Of a stretch of 64,000 nucleotides of DNA, positions 1 to 13,237 are shown in pieces. The stretch is taken from positions 3,034,001-3,098,000 of the forward strand of contig NZ_CP141590.1 in assembly GCF_035581365.1 (NCBI RefSeq), in the 5' to 3' direction. Under the pieces are notes generated by a model. The model did not search any database and was not told the DNA's origin. It worked only from the letters and a program-made list of their open reading frames with translations. This stretch comes from Tsuneonella sp. CC-YZS046 (GTDB lineage: Bacteria > Pseudomonadota > Alphaproteobacteria > Sphingomonadales > Sphingomonadaceae). The translations under genes and the position numbers were made by a program. Each line of letters begins with the position of its first letter. Positions within the stretch are counted from its first letter, which is position 1.

Positions 1-1
1 C

Positions 2-1039
2 GATGGCGCTGCCCATGAGGTGACGGAAACCCAAGTCCTGGCGCGTCCGTTCGGCTCGTTGCTGCGCTTCACCCATGCCGGGCTGGCGGCGGATGCGCCG
101 AAGCTGCTGATCGTCGCGCCGATGAGCGGCCATTACGCCACGCTGCTGCGCGGCACGGTGGAACGGATGCTGGAGCGGTGCGAAGTCTATATCACCGATT
201 GGGCCGATGCGCGGATGGTGCCTCTTTCGGCCGGCTCCTTCGATCTGGACGATTATATCGACTATCTGATCGAGTTTCTCGAATTCATCGGCCCGGGCAC
301 TCATATGGTGGCCGTGTGCCAGCCTTCCGTGCCAGCGCTGGCCGCCACGGCTGTGATGGGCGCCGACCGGAACCGCTGCCGTCCGGCAAGCCTGACGATG
401 ATGGGCGGGCCGATCGACACCCGCGCCTCGCCGACCACCGTGAACTCCATGGCGATGCAGCGTCCGCTGGCCTGGTTTCGCAACAATCTGATCGCGACCG
501 TGCCGATCCAGTATCCGGGCGTCGGGCGGAAGGTCTATCCGGGCTTCCTCCAGCTCACCAGCTTCATGGCGATGAACCTCGGCAACCACATCATGAGCCA
601 TTACGAGATGTTCAAGCATCTCGTCACTGGCGACGGCGAAAGCGCGGCGGCCACCAAGGCCTTCTATGACGAATACCGCTCCGTCTGCGACATGACCGCC
701 GAATTCTATCTGCAGACGGTGGAGCATGTGTTCCAGAATCATTCCCTGCCCAAGGGCGAATTGGTGCATCGCGGCAAGCCTGTCGACCTGGGGGCGATCA
801 GCGACACCGCGCTGATGGCGATCGAGGGCGAGCGCGACGATATTTCCGGCATCGGCCAGACCCGCGCCGCGCTGGATCTCGCCACCGGCCTGCCCGAGCA
901 GCGCAAGAAATATCTGCTGGCCAGGAATGTCGGCCATTACGGCATCTTCAACGGCAGCAAATGGCGCAACCGGATCGCGCCCGTGGTGGAAGAATGGATC
1001 GCGGCCAACCCCCGCGCCAGGCTGGAAGCGGTGGCCTAG
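2..1039 (+). CDS. phaZ: Intracellular polyhydroxybutyrate depolymerase (5'-partial)
   Basis: Depolymerises stored intracellular PHB granules. The reading frame is open back to the window edge, so the real start lies upstream; the GTG at 20 is only an internal codon, and the family is usually near 400 residues. Numbering from that GTG, the lipase-like box with cysteine as nucleophile is seen as VCQPSVP (Cys100), the acid is in GERDDISG and the histidine in NVGHYGIFNG, the Cys-Asp-His triad known for this family. There is no signal peptide in the visible part, as expected for the intracellular type. A phaB reductase lies 40 kb away, so the PHB genes are not clustered. Confidence 0.9.
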   Translation, partial: DGAAHEVTETQVLARPFGSLLRFTHAGLAADAPKLLIVAPMSGHYATLLRGTVERMLERCEVYITDWADARMVPLSAGSFDLDDYIDYLIEFLEFIGPGTHMVAVCQPSVPALAATAVMGADRNRCRPASLTMMGGPIDTRASPTTVNSMAMQRPLAWFRNNLIATVPIQYPGVGRKVYPGFLQLTSFMAMNLGNHIMSHYEMFKHLVTGDGESAAATKAFYDEYRSVCDMTAEFYLQTVEHVFQNHSLPKGELVHRGKPVDLGAISDTALMAIEGERDDISGIGQTRAALDLATGLPEQRKKYLLARNVGHYGIFNGSKWRNRIAPVVEEWIAANPRARLEAVA

Positions 1040-1068
1040 GGGCAGGCCCTAAAGCGATTTGCCGCGAA

Positions 1069-1698
1069 TCATGGCTGGCCGGGCTTGCCCTCTCCCTGGG
1101 CGCTGCCGAATATCCGGCGCAGCACCGTGCGGGCCAGCAGCAGCAGGCCGATGGCGGCGGCCAGCAGCACAAGCGCGATGACCCCGGCGGCCAGGGGATA
1201 TTCATAGGCGAGATAGAGCAGGCCGGCGGTCGCCACATCTTCCGTGGTGGACACCGCCACATTGCTGAATGGCTCCGGGCTGGTGTTGACCAGCGCCCGC
1301 GCCCCGGCCTTGCCGCTATGCGCGAGCAAGGCTCCGCTGCCCCCGAGGATGAATGCGATCACTTGCATCGCGGGGTCCGAAGGGTCCACCACGGCCAGTG
1401 CCAGCAACGCGCCGCCAAGCGGGCGGATGGCGGTATGAATCGTGTCCCAGACCGTATCCAGCCAGAGGATCTTGTCGGCGAAGAATTCGCAGAACGCCGC
1501 TATTCCCGCCACCCCCATGACCCAGGGATTGGCCAGGACCTGAAGCGCCGCCAGATGTTCCGGAAGCGGCAGGACGCCCAGCCGCATCGCGATGCCGGTG
1601 GCCAGCACGCAGAGATAGAGCCGCCACCCGGCCAGCAGGCTGACGCTGCCCGCAATGCCCAGGATTTCGATGATACCCAAGGTCCCGCCCGTTTCCAT
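1069..1698 (-). CDS. DUF4126 family membrane protein
   Basis: A 209-residue protein with about five hydrophobic segments: residues 7-40, 55-75, 90-120, 150-185 and near the C-terminus. It matches the general pattern of DUF4126 proteins, with a glycine-rich first helix followed by GWRLYL and a conserved FFADKILWLDTVWDTIHTAIRP-like stretch near residue 70-92. Function in the family is unknown. It is convergent with the PHB depolymerase gene and stands alone, 80 bases upstream (in its own direction) of nothing obviously related. Inner-membrane location is inferred from the hydrophobicity. Confidence 0.75.
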   Translation of the reverse strand: METGGTLGIIEILGIAGSVSLLAGWRLYLCVLATGIAMRLGVLPLPEHLAALQVLANPWVMGVAGIAAFCEFFADKILWLDTVWDTIHTAIRPLGGALLALAVVDPSDPAMQVIAFILGGSGALLAHSGKAGARALVNTSPEPFSNVAVSTTEDVATAGLLYLAYEYPLAAGVIALVLLAAAIGLLLLARTVLRRIFGSAQGEGKPGQP

Positions 1699-1778
1699 CC
1701 AAGCTTCTCCTCCGGCCGGTGGAGAAGCGAAGATGCGCGTTTACGGGCGCGGTTGCAAGAAACTGCGTCGTTGGACGC

Positions 1779-3143
1779 TCAGGCGGAGGTCGGCGCGGCT
1801 TTCGAGGCGGCCCTGCGCGCGCGCTTCGATGGCAGGGCAGGCTCCCGGTCCCGGCAATAGCTCCACAGGGCGCATTGCAGGCCGATCAGCATGAAGATGA
1901 AGGGCTGGAACGCGATTCCGACGAACAGCGAGCCAACCATATAGACGATAAGTCCCTGCTGCAGCGCTAGGGCCAGCGGCGCTTGCCAGGTTTCTCCCTC
2001 CGCGATCCGGCTTTTCCAGCGGCGCTGCAGCTTTTCCATCTGCCAGATGCCCAGCAGCAGCAGCCACAGCCACAGGCCCAGCCCGATCCAGCCCTGTTCG
2101 CCCAGCATCTCGAAATAGCTGGAATGATAGGCGCGCGCCTCGTCGGTCATGGTCGTGGTGCTGATGGTCGTGGTGCTGCCGTCGGTTTTGGCATCGACCG
2201 TCTCGAAGGTCAGCTTGTTGCTCAGATAGGCATTGAAGCCGCCGCCCAGGGGATGCTTCTTGGCGTAATCGAACGTCCAGGCCCAGACCGCGAGCCGGGT
2301 CGAGGCGGACTGATCCGCCTGGTGATTTTCTATCGTGCTCATCCGCTCGGTGAAGCTCTGCGGCAGGAAGGGTATCGCGGCGATCGCCAGAAATCCGGCC
2401 AGCCCCATGTAGAGGAAGCGGTTCTTCACGCTGCGCATCATCAGCGCGCCCAATGCGCCGACACAGAGCAGGCCGGTGCGGGCGGCGGTTCCGACCGGCA
2501 TCAGCAGGGCGGCGAAGATCAGCGCGGCGGCGAACAGGCGGACCCGGTTGTCGGGCGGGAAGATGGTGCCGTGCCGGGCCAGCCAGAGAATCAGCGGAAT
2601 GACCGAGATCGCCACGCAGGAAATGATCGAGCCTTCGTAAAGGCCGCTGTTCTCGCGCACCAGCAGGGTCAGGGTTTCATAGCCGCCGCCGCCGAGGACG
2701 GTCTTGAGCCCGCCGTTGATGATGATCGCGGCGATCGAAAGAACCATGAACAGGATGGCCCCTTCGATCCGCAGGCGGGTGGTGAGGGTCAGCGGCAGGA
2801 AGATGGCGAAGACCAGCGCCTTCCACACCCAGCTCCATTTTTCGAGCGCCGCTTCCGGAAAGTCAGCCGTCAGCGTGGTCATCGCGCAATAGGCCAGCAG
2901 CGCTACCATCAGCCCCTGGCGCAGGGTGAAGCGGGCGCCGTCCTTGCGGTCGATCAGCAGCCAGCCCGAGAAGGCCGCCACGAATGCGATCAGCGAGATC
3001 GGCAGGGACTGCACGAAGGTCCACCCCACGCGCTGCGGGGACACGATATCGACATAGAGATAGGCCAGCACCCAGATGAAGGGGTGGCGCAGCCCCAGCA
3101 GCAGCAGGACGCCGAAGAAAGCGAGCAGGGCAAGGTCAAGCAT
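1779..3143 (-). CDS. O-antigen ligase-like protein, exosortase A system type
   Basis: A 454-residue polytopic membrane protein with about ten hydrophobic helices and a large periplasmic loop around residues 255-340 containing STRLAVWAWTFDYAKKHPLGGGFNAY and the YHSSYFEMLGEQGW motif. That loop layout is that of Wzy/WaaL O-antigen ligases, and the N-terminus (LGLRHPFIWVLAYLYVDIVSPQR) is typical of the putative O-glycosylation ligases that accompany exosortase A. The divergent neighbour at 3369 belongs to the same exosortase-A-associated set, which supports the assignment. It overlaps the small upstream ORF by eight bases, suggesting translational coupling. Substrate not predictable. Exosortase itself is not in the window. 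Confidence 0.8.
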   Translation of the reverse strand: MLDLALLAFFGVLLLLGLRHPFIWVLAYLYVDIVSPQRVGWTFVQSLPISLIAFVAAFSGWLLIDRKDGARFTLRQGLMVALLAYCAMTTLTADFPEAALEKWSWVWKALVFAIFLPLTLTTRLRIEGAILFMVLSIAAIIINGGLKTVLGGGGYETLTLLVRENSGLYEGSIISCVAISVIPLILWLARHGTIFPPDNRVRLFAAALIFAALLMPVGTAARTGLLCVGALGALMMRSVKNRFLYMGLAGFLAIAAIPFLPQSFTERMSTIENHQADQSASTRLAVWAWTFDYAKKHPLGGGFNAYLSNKLTFETVDAKTDGSTTTISTTTMTDEARAYHSSYFEMLGEQGWIGLGLWLWLLLLGIWQMEKLQRRWKSRIAEGETWQAPLALALQQGLIVYMVGSLFVGIAFQPFIFMLIGLQCALWSYCRDREPALPSKRARRAASKAAPTSA

Positions 3144-3285
3144 GATCGTCCTCGCCCTTTGCCGCGCGCGGCGCTTTCCGGCTCCGCAAGCGTCCCGGCA
3201 GGTCCAGATCCTCGCGCTGCACCAGCCGCCAGGCGGCGATAATCATCAGGCCGTGGGTCAGGGCAAGGGAGAACAGATCGATCAA
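3136..3285 (-). CDS. Small ORF coupled to the O-glycosylation ligase
   Basis: A 49-codon ORF starting at TTG (3285), preceded in frame by a TAG stop 14 codons earlier, so TTG is the best available start. The stop overlaps the ATG of the ligase gene (positions 3136-3143). The product has a short hydrophobic N-terminal stretch (LFSLALTHGLMIIAAWRL) followed by a basic, charged tail, i.e. a single-helix membrane peptide. I recognise no family. Coupling to the ligase start and absence of other sequence in the gap argue that it is real, but the weak start codon keeps confidence moderate. Confidence 0.45.
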   Translation of the reverse strand: MIDLFSLALTHGLMIIAAWRLVQREDLDLPGRLRSRKAPRAAKGEDDHA

Positions 3286-3368
3286 GCGGCAAGTTTCCGG
3301 AAACTTCTTCTCCGCTCTGCCCTAGCAGCAGGCGGTTGACGTGGCGTTAAGCTAATTGATGGCACAAT

Positions 3369-4610
3369 ATGGCCATGACTCGCATTCTGCACGTCCTCGA
3401 CCACTCGTTGCCGCTGCATAGCGGCTATACCTTCCGCACGCGCGCCATCCTGAAGGCGCAGCAGGCGATGGGGCTGGAAGTGCGCGGGATCACGGGGCTG
3501 CGTCATGGCGGTGCCGGGGGCGATCCCGAGATGCAGGAAGTCGACGGGCTGATCTTCCACCGCACATCGGGCGAAGCCAGCGGCCCGGCCGGAATGCGCG
3601 AATGGCGCGAAGCGGGCCAGCTCGCCGGCGCCATCGAAGCACTGTGCGGGCAGTGGCGGCCGGATATACTGCATGCCCATTCCCCCGCCTTGTGCGGCTT
3701 GGCGGCAATGCGCGCCGCCCGGCGGCTGGGCATCCCATTCGTCTATGAAATCCGCGCCTTCTGGGAGGATGCGGCAGTCGGCAACGGCACCGGCCGCGAA
3801 GGCTCGGTCAAATACCGGCTGACCCGGAGCCTGGAAAACCATGTCGTCGCCGGGGCCGATTGCGTGATGACCATCTGCCATGGATTGCGGGACGACCTGA
3901 TCGCGCGCGGCTTTCCGGCGGGGCGCATCGGCATCATGCCCAATGGCGTCGATCTCGAGCTGTTCGGCACGCCGCCCGCCGCCGATCCGGCGCTTGCGCG
4001 GGAACTGGGTCTGGGCAGCGGCCCGGTGATCGGCTTCATCGGCAGCTTCTACGACTACGAAGGCATCGACGATCTGATCGAGGCGATGCCGCTGCTGCTC
4101 GAAAGCCAGCCCGACGCCCGCCTGCTGCTGGTGGGCGGAGGGCCGCGCGCGGAGGCGCTGGAGCGCCAGGCCGGGGCATCGCTGGCCCGCCATGCCATCC
4201 GTTTCGTCGGCCGGGTCCCGCACGATCAGGTCGAACGCTATTATGCCCTGTGCGACATCATGGCCTATCCCCGCAAGGCGAGCCGGCTGACCGATCTGGT
4301 CACTCCGCTCAAGCCGCTGGAGGCCATGGCCCAGGGCAAGCTGGTGGCCGCGTCCGACGTGGGCGGACACCGCGAACTCATGAGCGACGGGGTGACGGGG
4401 ACGCTGTTCGCTCCCGACGATCCGGCGGCCTGCGGCGAGGCGCTGGCGGGATTGCTGGCGCACCGGGATGACTGGGCGGCGATGCGGGAAGCGGCGAAGG
4501 CGCATGTGGCTCTGCGGCATGACTGGGCGCGCAATGTGCGTCGTTATCAAGACGTTTACCAAGCCTTGCTAGGCAAGGGTTCCGAATCGGGATTGTGCGC
4601 GGCTGCCTGA
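3369..4610 (+). CDS. Exosortase A-associated GT4-type glycosyltransferase
   Basis: A 413-residue GT-B glycosyltransferase. The N-terminal acceptor domain starts with ILHVLDHSLPLHSGYTFRTR, the opening typical of the exosortase A-associated glycosyltransferase family; HAHSPALCGLAAMRAAR follows near residue 100. The C-terminal nucleotide-sugar domain shows GFIGSFYDYEGIDDLIEAM (about 224-242), VGGGPRAEALE, FVGRVPHDQVERYY and the TPLKPLEAMAQGKLV stretch with the conserved acidic residue of GT4 enzymes. No signal peptide, so cytoplasmic or membrane-peripheral. It is divergent from the O-glycosylation ligase; together they mark a detached piece of the exosortase A glycan system. Two ATGs (3369 and 3375) are possible starts. 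Confidence 0.85.
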   Translation: MAMTRILHVLDHSLPLHSGYTFRTRAILKAQQAMGLEVRGITGLRHGGAGGDPEMQEVDGLIFHRTSGEASGPAGMREWREAGQLAGAIEALCGQWRPDILHAHSPALCGLAAMRAARRLGIPFVYEIRAFWEDAAVGNGTGREGSVKYRLTRSLENHVVAGADCVMTICHGLRDDLIARGFPAGRIGIMPNGVDLELFGTPPAADPALARELGLGSGPVIGFIGSFYDYEGIDDLIEAMPLLLESQPDARLLLVGGGPRAEALERQAGASLARHAIRFVGRVPHDQVERYYALCDIMAYPRKASRLTDLVTPLKPLEAMAQGKLVAASDVGGHRELMSDGVTGTLFAPDDPAACGEALAGLLAHRDDWAAMREAAKAHVALRHDWARNVRRYQDVYQALLGKGSESGLCAAA

Positions 4611-4668
4611 AGCGCGCCGGGAGCGGGTAGCGAGCGATACGGGCAATGCCGGCAAGGCGACAGGGGTT

Positions 4669-6180
4669 GTGCGAACAGTGTCCAGTTCGAAGCAGAATAC
4701 GGGAAAGACGGGTTCCGGAAAGGCCGCGCCGATCAGCGCCCATCCGGCGTTTCCCGCAATGGTCGCGATCTGGTTTGCCGCTCTGTTCGGGCTGGGCAGC
4801 CTGGTCCTGCCTTCCGCCCTGCCGGAACGCATCGTCACGCTCACGGGCGCCGATGCGCTGATACCGGCCATGGCGCCGCCGCTCGGCTTCAAGGCGCGCG
4901 CGCTCATCGCCCTGGCCGCCACGGTCGTCGGGGGCGTCGGGGGGCTTGCCCTCGCCCGGCGGATCGTTGCCGCGCAGCGCCGCAATCGCCAGTCGGCCAC
5001 CGCCGCGGAGCCAAGGCTGCGCAATGCCGACTGCCACCCGGACGCGCCCGCGCGCCGTCCGATTTCCGCGCTGGAAGAGTTGGGCGAAGATCGCTTGCCT
5101 GAATTCCGCCCTGAACTTCGGGGCACGCTTGCCGAGGAATTGGGCGTCAGCTGGGAAGACGTGCTTTCTGAAAAGGAAGGCCGCCGCCGCACGCCTGCCA
5201 GTTTGGCCCAGCCCGTAATCGAGGGGCCGGTAATCGACTTGCCTGCAATCGAGGGGCCGCATGACGGGGCTGCTCGGCAATGGACCGAGCCGGGGGCCGA
5301 ACCGGCTGGCGACGAAATCGAGCCGGTGGAGCAGGCTCTGCCGGAAGAAATTGCCGAAGAGATGCCCGCCGCAGAGGACATGCCGTTCGAGCGGTCCGAA
5401 TGGGGCGATGCCGATGAGGCATTCATCGAGGCCGGGCAAGAGCCGGGCGAACAGCCTGACACCGCCCTGCCGCCCGCCGCTTCCCCCATGCCGGAAATGG
5501 CCGAGGCGGCGCTCGAACTGGATGAGGATGACGCCCTTCCGGCCGGCCGCAATCCCGCTATCCGCGAAGCTCCGCTGGCCGAACTGGGCGTGACCGATCT
5601 GGTGGAGCGGCTGGCCTATGCCATTCAGATCCGCCAGCAGCGCCCCGTTGCGGTGGACGAAAGCCTCTTGGCGAGGAAGGCCCCGGCGCGGCAATGGCCC
5701 GCGGCTCCGGATCGCGCCCCCGCGCCGGATGGCGCTGGCGATGATTCTCCCGCGCTGCATCCCATGCCCGCGGCGCTTCGCCCGTTCGGGTTCGACGAGG
5801 AAGATGACGAGGATGGGGTCGAAACCGATCTCGCCCTTTCGGATCTCGGGTTGCCCGGGCACTCTATCCGCGACCATGGTGAGCCGGCCGGCTTCGGCGA
5901 TCTGCCCGCCTATCAGGCCGAGGATTTCGCCAATGAGAGCGAAGCGGACGAGGATGAGGACGCCACCCTCGCGGAGGAAAGCTACAGCTCGCTGCTGAAT
6001 CTCAAGATGGGCGCAGGCCGCCCGCCGCAGGGCGAGGAGCCGGAAGCCTCGGGCGATACCAGGCCGCCCACGCAGGAAAGCCCCACCGCTGCCGGGGAGG
6101 CGCCCGCGGAGCCGGATGCCGCCGACAAGGCCTTGCGCGAGGCGCTGGCCCGGCTGCAGCGGATCAGCGGCGCCGCCTGA
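4669..6180 (+). CDS. Acidic membrane-anchored protein of unknown function
   Basis: A 503-residue product with two predicted membrane helices (about 28-52 and 77-97), a short basic stretch (RRIVAAQRRNRQ) and then some 400 residues that are very rich in Glu, Asp, Pro and Ala and look disordered. A few hydrophobic islands break the acidic tail, for example LPEFRPELRGTLAEELGVSWEDVL near 135-165 and LGVTDLVERLAYAIQIRQQRPVAVDES near 305-330; these could be short binding helices. I recognise no enzyme domain. GTG starts at 4669 and 4678 are both possible; an AGGGG-like sequence precedes them. It lies between the glycosyltransferase and gltB on the same strand. Confidence 0.7.
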   Translation: MRTVSSSKQNTGKTGSGKAAPISAHPAFPAMVAIWFAALFGLGSLVLPSALPERIVTLTGADALIPAMAPPLGFKARALIALAATVVGGVGGLALARRIVAAQRRNRQSATAAEPRLRNADCHPDAPARRPISALEELGEDRLPEFRPELRGTLAEELGVSWEDVLSEKEGRRRTPASLAQPVIEGPVIDLPAIEGPHDGAARQWTEPGAEPAGDEIEPVEQALPEEIAEEMPAAEDMPFERSEWGDADEAFIEAGQEPGEQPDTALPPAASPMPEMAEAALELDEDDALPAGRNPAIREAPLAELGVTDLVERLAYAIQIRQQRPVAVDESLLARKAPARQWPAAPDRAPAPDGAGDDSPALHPMPAALRPFGFDEEDDEDGVETDLALSDLGLPGHSIRDHGEPAGFGDLPAYQAEDFANESEADEDEDATLAEESYSSLLNLKMGAGRPPQGEEPEASGDTRPPTQESPTAAGEAPAEPDAADKALREALARLQRISGAA

Positions 6181-6224
6181 ACCGCAAGCCACTCCGCCGC
6201 CCTGCCAGAATGGCGGAAAAGCGT

Positions 6225-6263
6225 GGTTTTTGCACGGAAATCCGCTTCGCGGTTGCAAAAACC
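6225..6263 (+). repeat. Inverted repeat in the gltB leader
   Basis: GGTTTTTGCA (6225-6234) and TGCAAAAACC (6254-6263) are perfect inverted copies separated by 19 bases. The spacer itself can form smaller hairpins (CGGA/TCCG and CCGC/GCGG), which compete with each other. It could be an operator dyad or an RNA hairpin in the gltB transcript. Confidence 0.6.
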
Positions 6264-6293
6264 GCTTCCTGACGTCATTGGGGAAGATCGCAC

Positions 6294-6314
6294 AGCCCTG
6301 TCGCATACAGGGCT
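6294..6314 (+). repeat. Second inverted repeat in the gltB leader
   Basis: AGCCCTGT (6294-6301) and ACAGGGCT (6307-6314) form a perfect 8-bp stem with a five-base loop. No run of T follows directly (the nearest, five T, lies about 16 bases after the stem), so it is not a standard intrinsic terminator. Confidence 0.55.
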
Positions 6315-6344
6315 CTTGCGATTCGCGCATTTTTGCCGAAAGGG

Positions 6345-6364
6345 CGCTGCATCGGGGTGCAGCG
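6345..6364 (+). repeat. Third inverted repeat, 29 bases before the gltB start
   Basis: CGCTGCA (6345-6351) and TGCAGCG (6358-6364) form a 7-bp stem with a six-base loop. The half sites resemble those of NtrC (TGCAYY / RRTGCA) but the spacing is too short for the usual NtrC site, so I do not call it one. Confidence 0.5.
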
Positions 6365-6393
6365 GCCAGGCCAACGACAGGATAGGAATTTTG

Positions 6394-11034
<4,641 letters not shown>

Positions 11035-11061
11035 CTCGGGTCGAATAAGGGTTACGGAATA

Positions 11062-12495
11062 ATGGGCAAGGAAACCGGCTTTCTCGAAGTCGACCGCAAG
11101 GATCGCACCTATGCGGACCCCAAGGAACGGCTGAAGCACTACAAGGAATTCGTGATCCCGCATGCGGAGCCGGCGCTGCGCGAGCAGGCGTCGCGCTGCA
11201 TGAATTGCGGCATTCCCTATTGCCACAACGGCTGTCCGGTGAACAACATCATCCCGGACTGGAACCATCTGGTCTATGAGGGCGACTGGCGCGATGCGCT
11301 GGAAATACTGCATTCGACCAACAATTTCCCGGAATTCACCGGCCGCATCTGCCCCGCCCCGTGCGAGGCGAGCTGCACGCTGAACATCATCGACCAGCCG
11401 GTGACCATCAAGTCGATCGAATGCGCCATCGTCGATCGCGGCTGGAAGGAAGGCTGGATCGAGCCGCAGGTGCCCGGCCGGCGCACCGGCAAGTCCGTGG
11501 CGGTGGTCGGCTCCGGCCCGGCGGGCATGGCCTGCGCCCAGCAGCTTGCGCGGGCCGGCCATTCCGTGACCCTGTTCGAGAAGAACGACCGGGTGGGCGG
11601 GCTGATGCGTTACGGCATTCCCGACTTCAAGATGGAAAAGCACCTCATCGACCGCCGCATGAAGCAGATGGAAGCCGAAGGGGTGGCCTTCCGCCCGTCG
11701 ACCGAAATCGGCGTGGAGGTTTCCTTCAAGGCCTTGAAGGAGAATTTCGACGCGGTGGTGCTGTCGGGCGGCGCGGAAAACCCGCGTCCGCTGCAGATCC
11801 CCGGCGCGGAGCTGCCGGGCGTCCACTATGCGATGAGCTTCCTGACCCAGCAGAACAAGCGCAATGCCGGGGATGACGAGGCGCGCGCCGCGCCCAACGG
11901 CACGCTCAGCGCCACCGGCAAGCATGTCATCGTGATCGGCGGCGGCGATACCGGGTCGGACTGCGTCGGCACCTCCAACCGCCAGGGCGCGGCCAGCGTG
12001 ACCCAGCTGGAAATCATGCCCAGGCCGCCTGAAAAGGAAGACAAGGCGCTGACCTGGCCGGACTGGCCGCTCAAGCTGCGGACATCCACCAGCCACGACG
12101 AGGGCGTGGAGCGCGACTGGGCGGTGCTGACCAAGCGCGTGATCGGCGACAACAAGGTCACGGGCCTGGAATGCGTGCGCGTCGAATGGAACAACGGCCG
12201 GATGGAAGAAGTGCCGGGCAGCGAGTTCACGCTGCAGGCCGACCTCATCCTGCTGGCGATGGGCTTCCTCGGCCCGCGCAAGCAGGGGATGCTGGACCAG
12301 TCCGGCGTCGCCATGACGGATCGCGGCAATGTCGATGCCAATCTGATCGACTACAGGACGAGCGAGGACATGGTGTTCTCCTGCGGCGACATGCGCCGGG
12401 GCCAGTCGCTGGTGGTATGGGCGATCCGCGAAGGCCGCCAATGCGCGCGGGCGGTGGACGAGGCATTGATGGGCGCGAGCGAACTGCCGCGCTGA
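11062..12495 (+). CDS. gltD: Glutamate synthase [NADPH] small subunit
   Basis: Supplies electrons from NADPH to GltB through FAD and two 4Fe-4S clusters. The N-terminal ferredoxin-like region carries cysteines at 46, 49, 54 and 58 ([17 protein letters not shown]) and 97, 101 and 105 (CPAPCEASC). The FAD-binding Rossmann motif is [21 protein letters not shown] near 149-170, and the NADPH-binding motif is [13 protein letters not shown] near 288-300. Length of 477 residues is normal for the beta subunit. It forms an operon with gltB and shares its regulation. Confidence 0.97.
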   Translation: MGKETGFLEVDRKDRTYADPKERLKHYKEFVIPHAEPALREQASRCMNCGIPYCHNGCPVNNIIPDWNHLVYEGDWRDALEILHSTNNFPEFTGRICPAPCEASCTLNIIDQPVTIKSIECAIVDRGWKEGWIEPQVPGRRTGKSVAVVGSGPAGMACAQQLARAGHSVTLFEKNDRVGGLMRYGIPDFKMEKHLIDRRMKQMEAEGVAFRPSTEIGVEVSFKALKENFDAVVLSGGAENPRPLQIPGAELPGVHYAMSFLTQQNKRNAGDDEARAAPNGTLSATGKHVIVIGGGDTGSDCVGTSNRQGAASVTQLEIMPRPPEKEDKALTWPDWPLKLRTSTSHDEGVERDWAVLTKRVIGDNKVTGLECVRVEWNNGRMEEVPGSEFTLQADLILLAMGFLGPRKQGMLDQSGVAMTDRGNVDANLIDYRTSEDMVFSCGDMRRGQSLVVWAIREGRQCARAVDEALMGASELPR

Positions 12496-12572
12496 TCCGG
12501 AGTGCGGCGGTTAGCGTAAGCAGCCGCTCCTGCCTCTGGCGTTTGCGGGGGATTGCGGGCAATCATCCGCCG

Positions 12573-13229
12573 ATGCTCGCGCGCCGTCTCCTTTCATCCG
12601 CCCTTCTGCTGCTGTCCCTCTCCTCCCCGGCATGGGCGCAAGCCCCGGCGCCGGATTTCGCCGGCAGCTATCGCCTGCAAGGCGGCCCCGATGTGGCGTC
12701 GGAACTGGTCCTGCGCGGGGATGGAACCTATGCCTATTGGCTGATCGCCGGGGCGCTGGACGAAGCCTCGGAAGGCCGCTGGACCCTGGCCGGCGGCCAG
12801 CTTTCGCTGGTCACCGAACCCAGGCCGGTCCCGCCGGAATTCCGGCAGGCCGAACTCTCGCCGGAAGGGAGCGTGCTACGGCTGGACGTGAACTGGCCCA
12901 ACGGCAGGGGGATCGCCGGCATCGATTTCCGGATCGGCCTGGCCGACGGGCAGGTGCTGGAAGGCTATACCCAGCATGACGGCTGGCAGGGGGCAGGGCA
13001 GCTTGCGGCGGAGCCGCAATGGATCGAGCTGGGGGAGCCGGTGAACAATATCCTCTCCGGGCGGATCGCCTTGCCGCCGCATACCCGGATGCTGCGGTTC
13101 ACTCTGCTGCCGAATGATCTCGGCCGGGTCGATCTGACCGGGGCCACCATCGAAGTGGAGCGCGAGAGGCTGACCCTGCACCGCCGGGAAGGCGCGATGC
13201 CCTTTGTCAGGGTGTCCTCTGTGCCATAA
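12573..13229 (+). CDS. Secreted protein of unknown function
   Basis: ATG at 12573 gives 218 residues with a clear signal peptide (MLARRLLSSALLLLSLSSPA, cleavage after AWA). The mature part is beta-rich; residues 27-70 (FAGSYRLQGGPDVASELVLRGDGTYAYWL) look like the start of a lipocalin-like or META-like barrel in which a measured quantity is coloured by repeated GSYRL/GTYAYW strands. I cannot assign a family. The open frame extends upstream into gltD, but that part overlaps gltD coding sequence and lacks a signal peptide, so I reject it. Probably periplasmic. Confidence 0.7.
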   Translation: MLARRLLSSALLLLSLSSPAWAQAPAPDFAGSYRLQGGPDVASELVLRGDGTYAYWLIAGALDEASEGRWTLAGGQLSLVTEPRPVPPEFRQAELSPEGSVLRLDVNWPNGRGIAGIDFRIGLADGQVLEGYTQHDGWQGAGQLAAEPQWIELGEPVNNILSGRIALPPHTRMLRFTLLPNDLGRVDLTGATIEVERERLTLHRREGAMPFVRVSSVP

Positions 13230-13237
13230 AGGCAGCG

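Noticed and set aside
961-1860. 299-codon plus-strand frame opposite the DUF4126 gene
   Set aside because: Low-complexity Arg/Gln/Gly translation without any motif; shadow of the minus-strand gene.
6210-6272. A 20-codon ORF in the gltB leader as a possible leader peptide
   Set aside because: Its codons show no enrichment for Glu or Gln and no ribosome site precedes it, so I do not call it a gene; it is mentioned with the leader finding.
6345-6364. NtrC-binding site before gltB
   Set aside because: Half sites look similar but the spacing between them is too short for the known NtrC dyad.
12171-12572. Upstream extension of the secreted protein gene into gltD
   Set aside because: The extension overlaps gltD coding sequence and would place the signal peptide in the middle of the protein.
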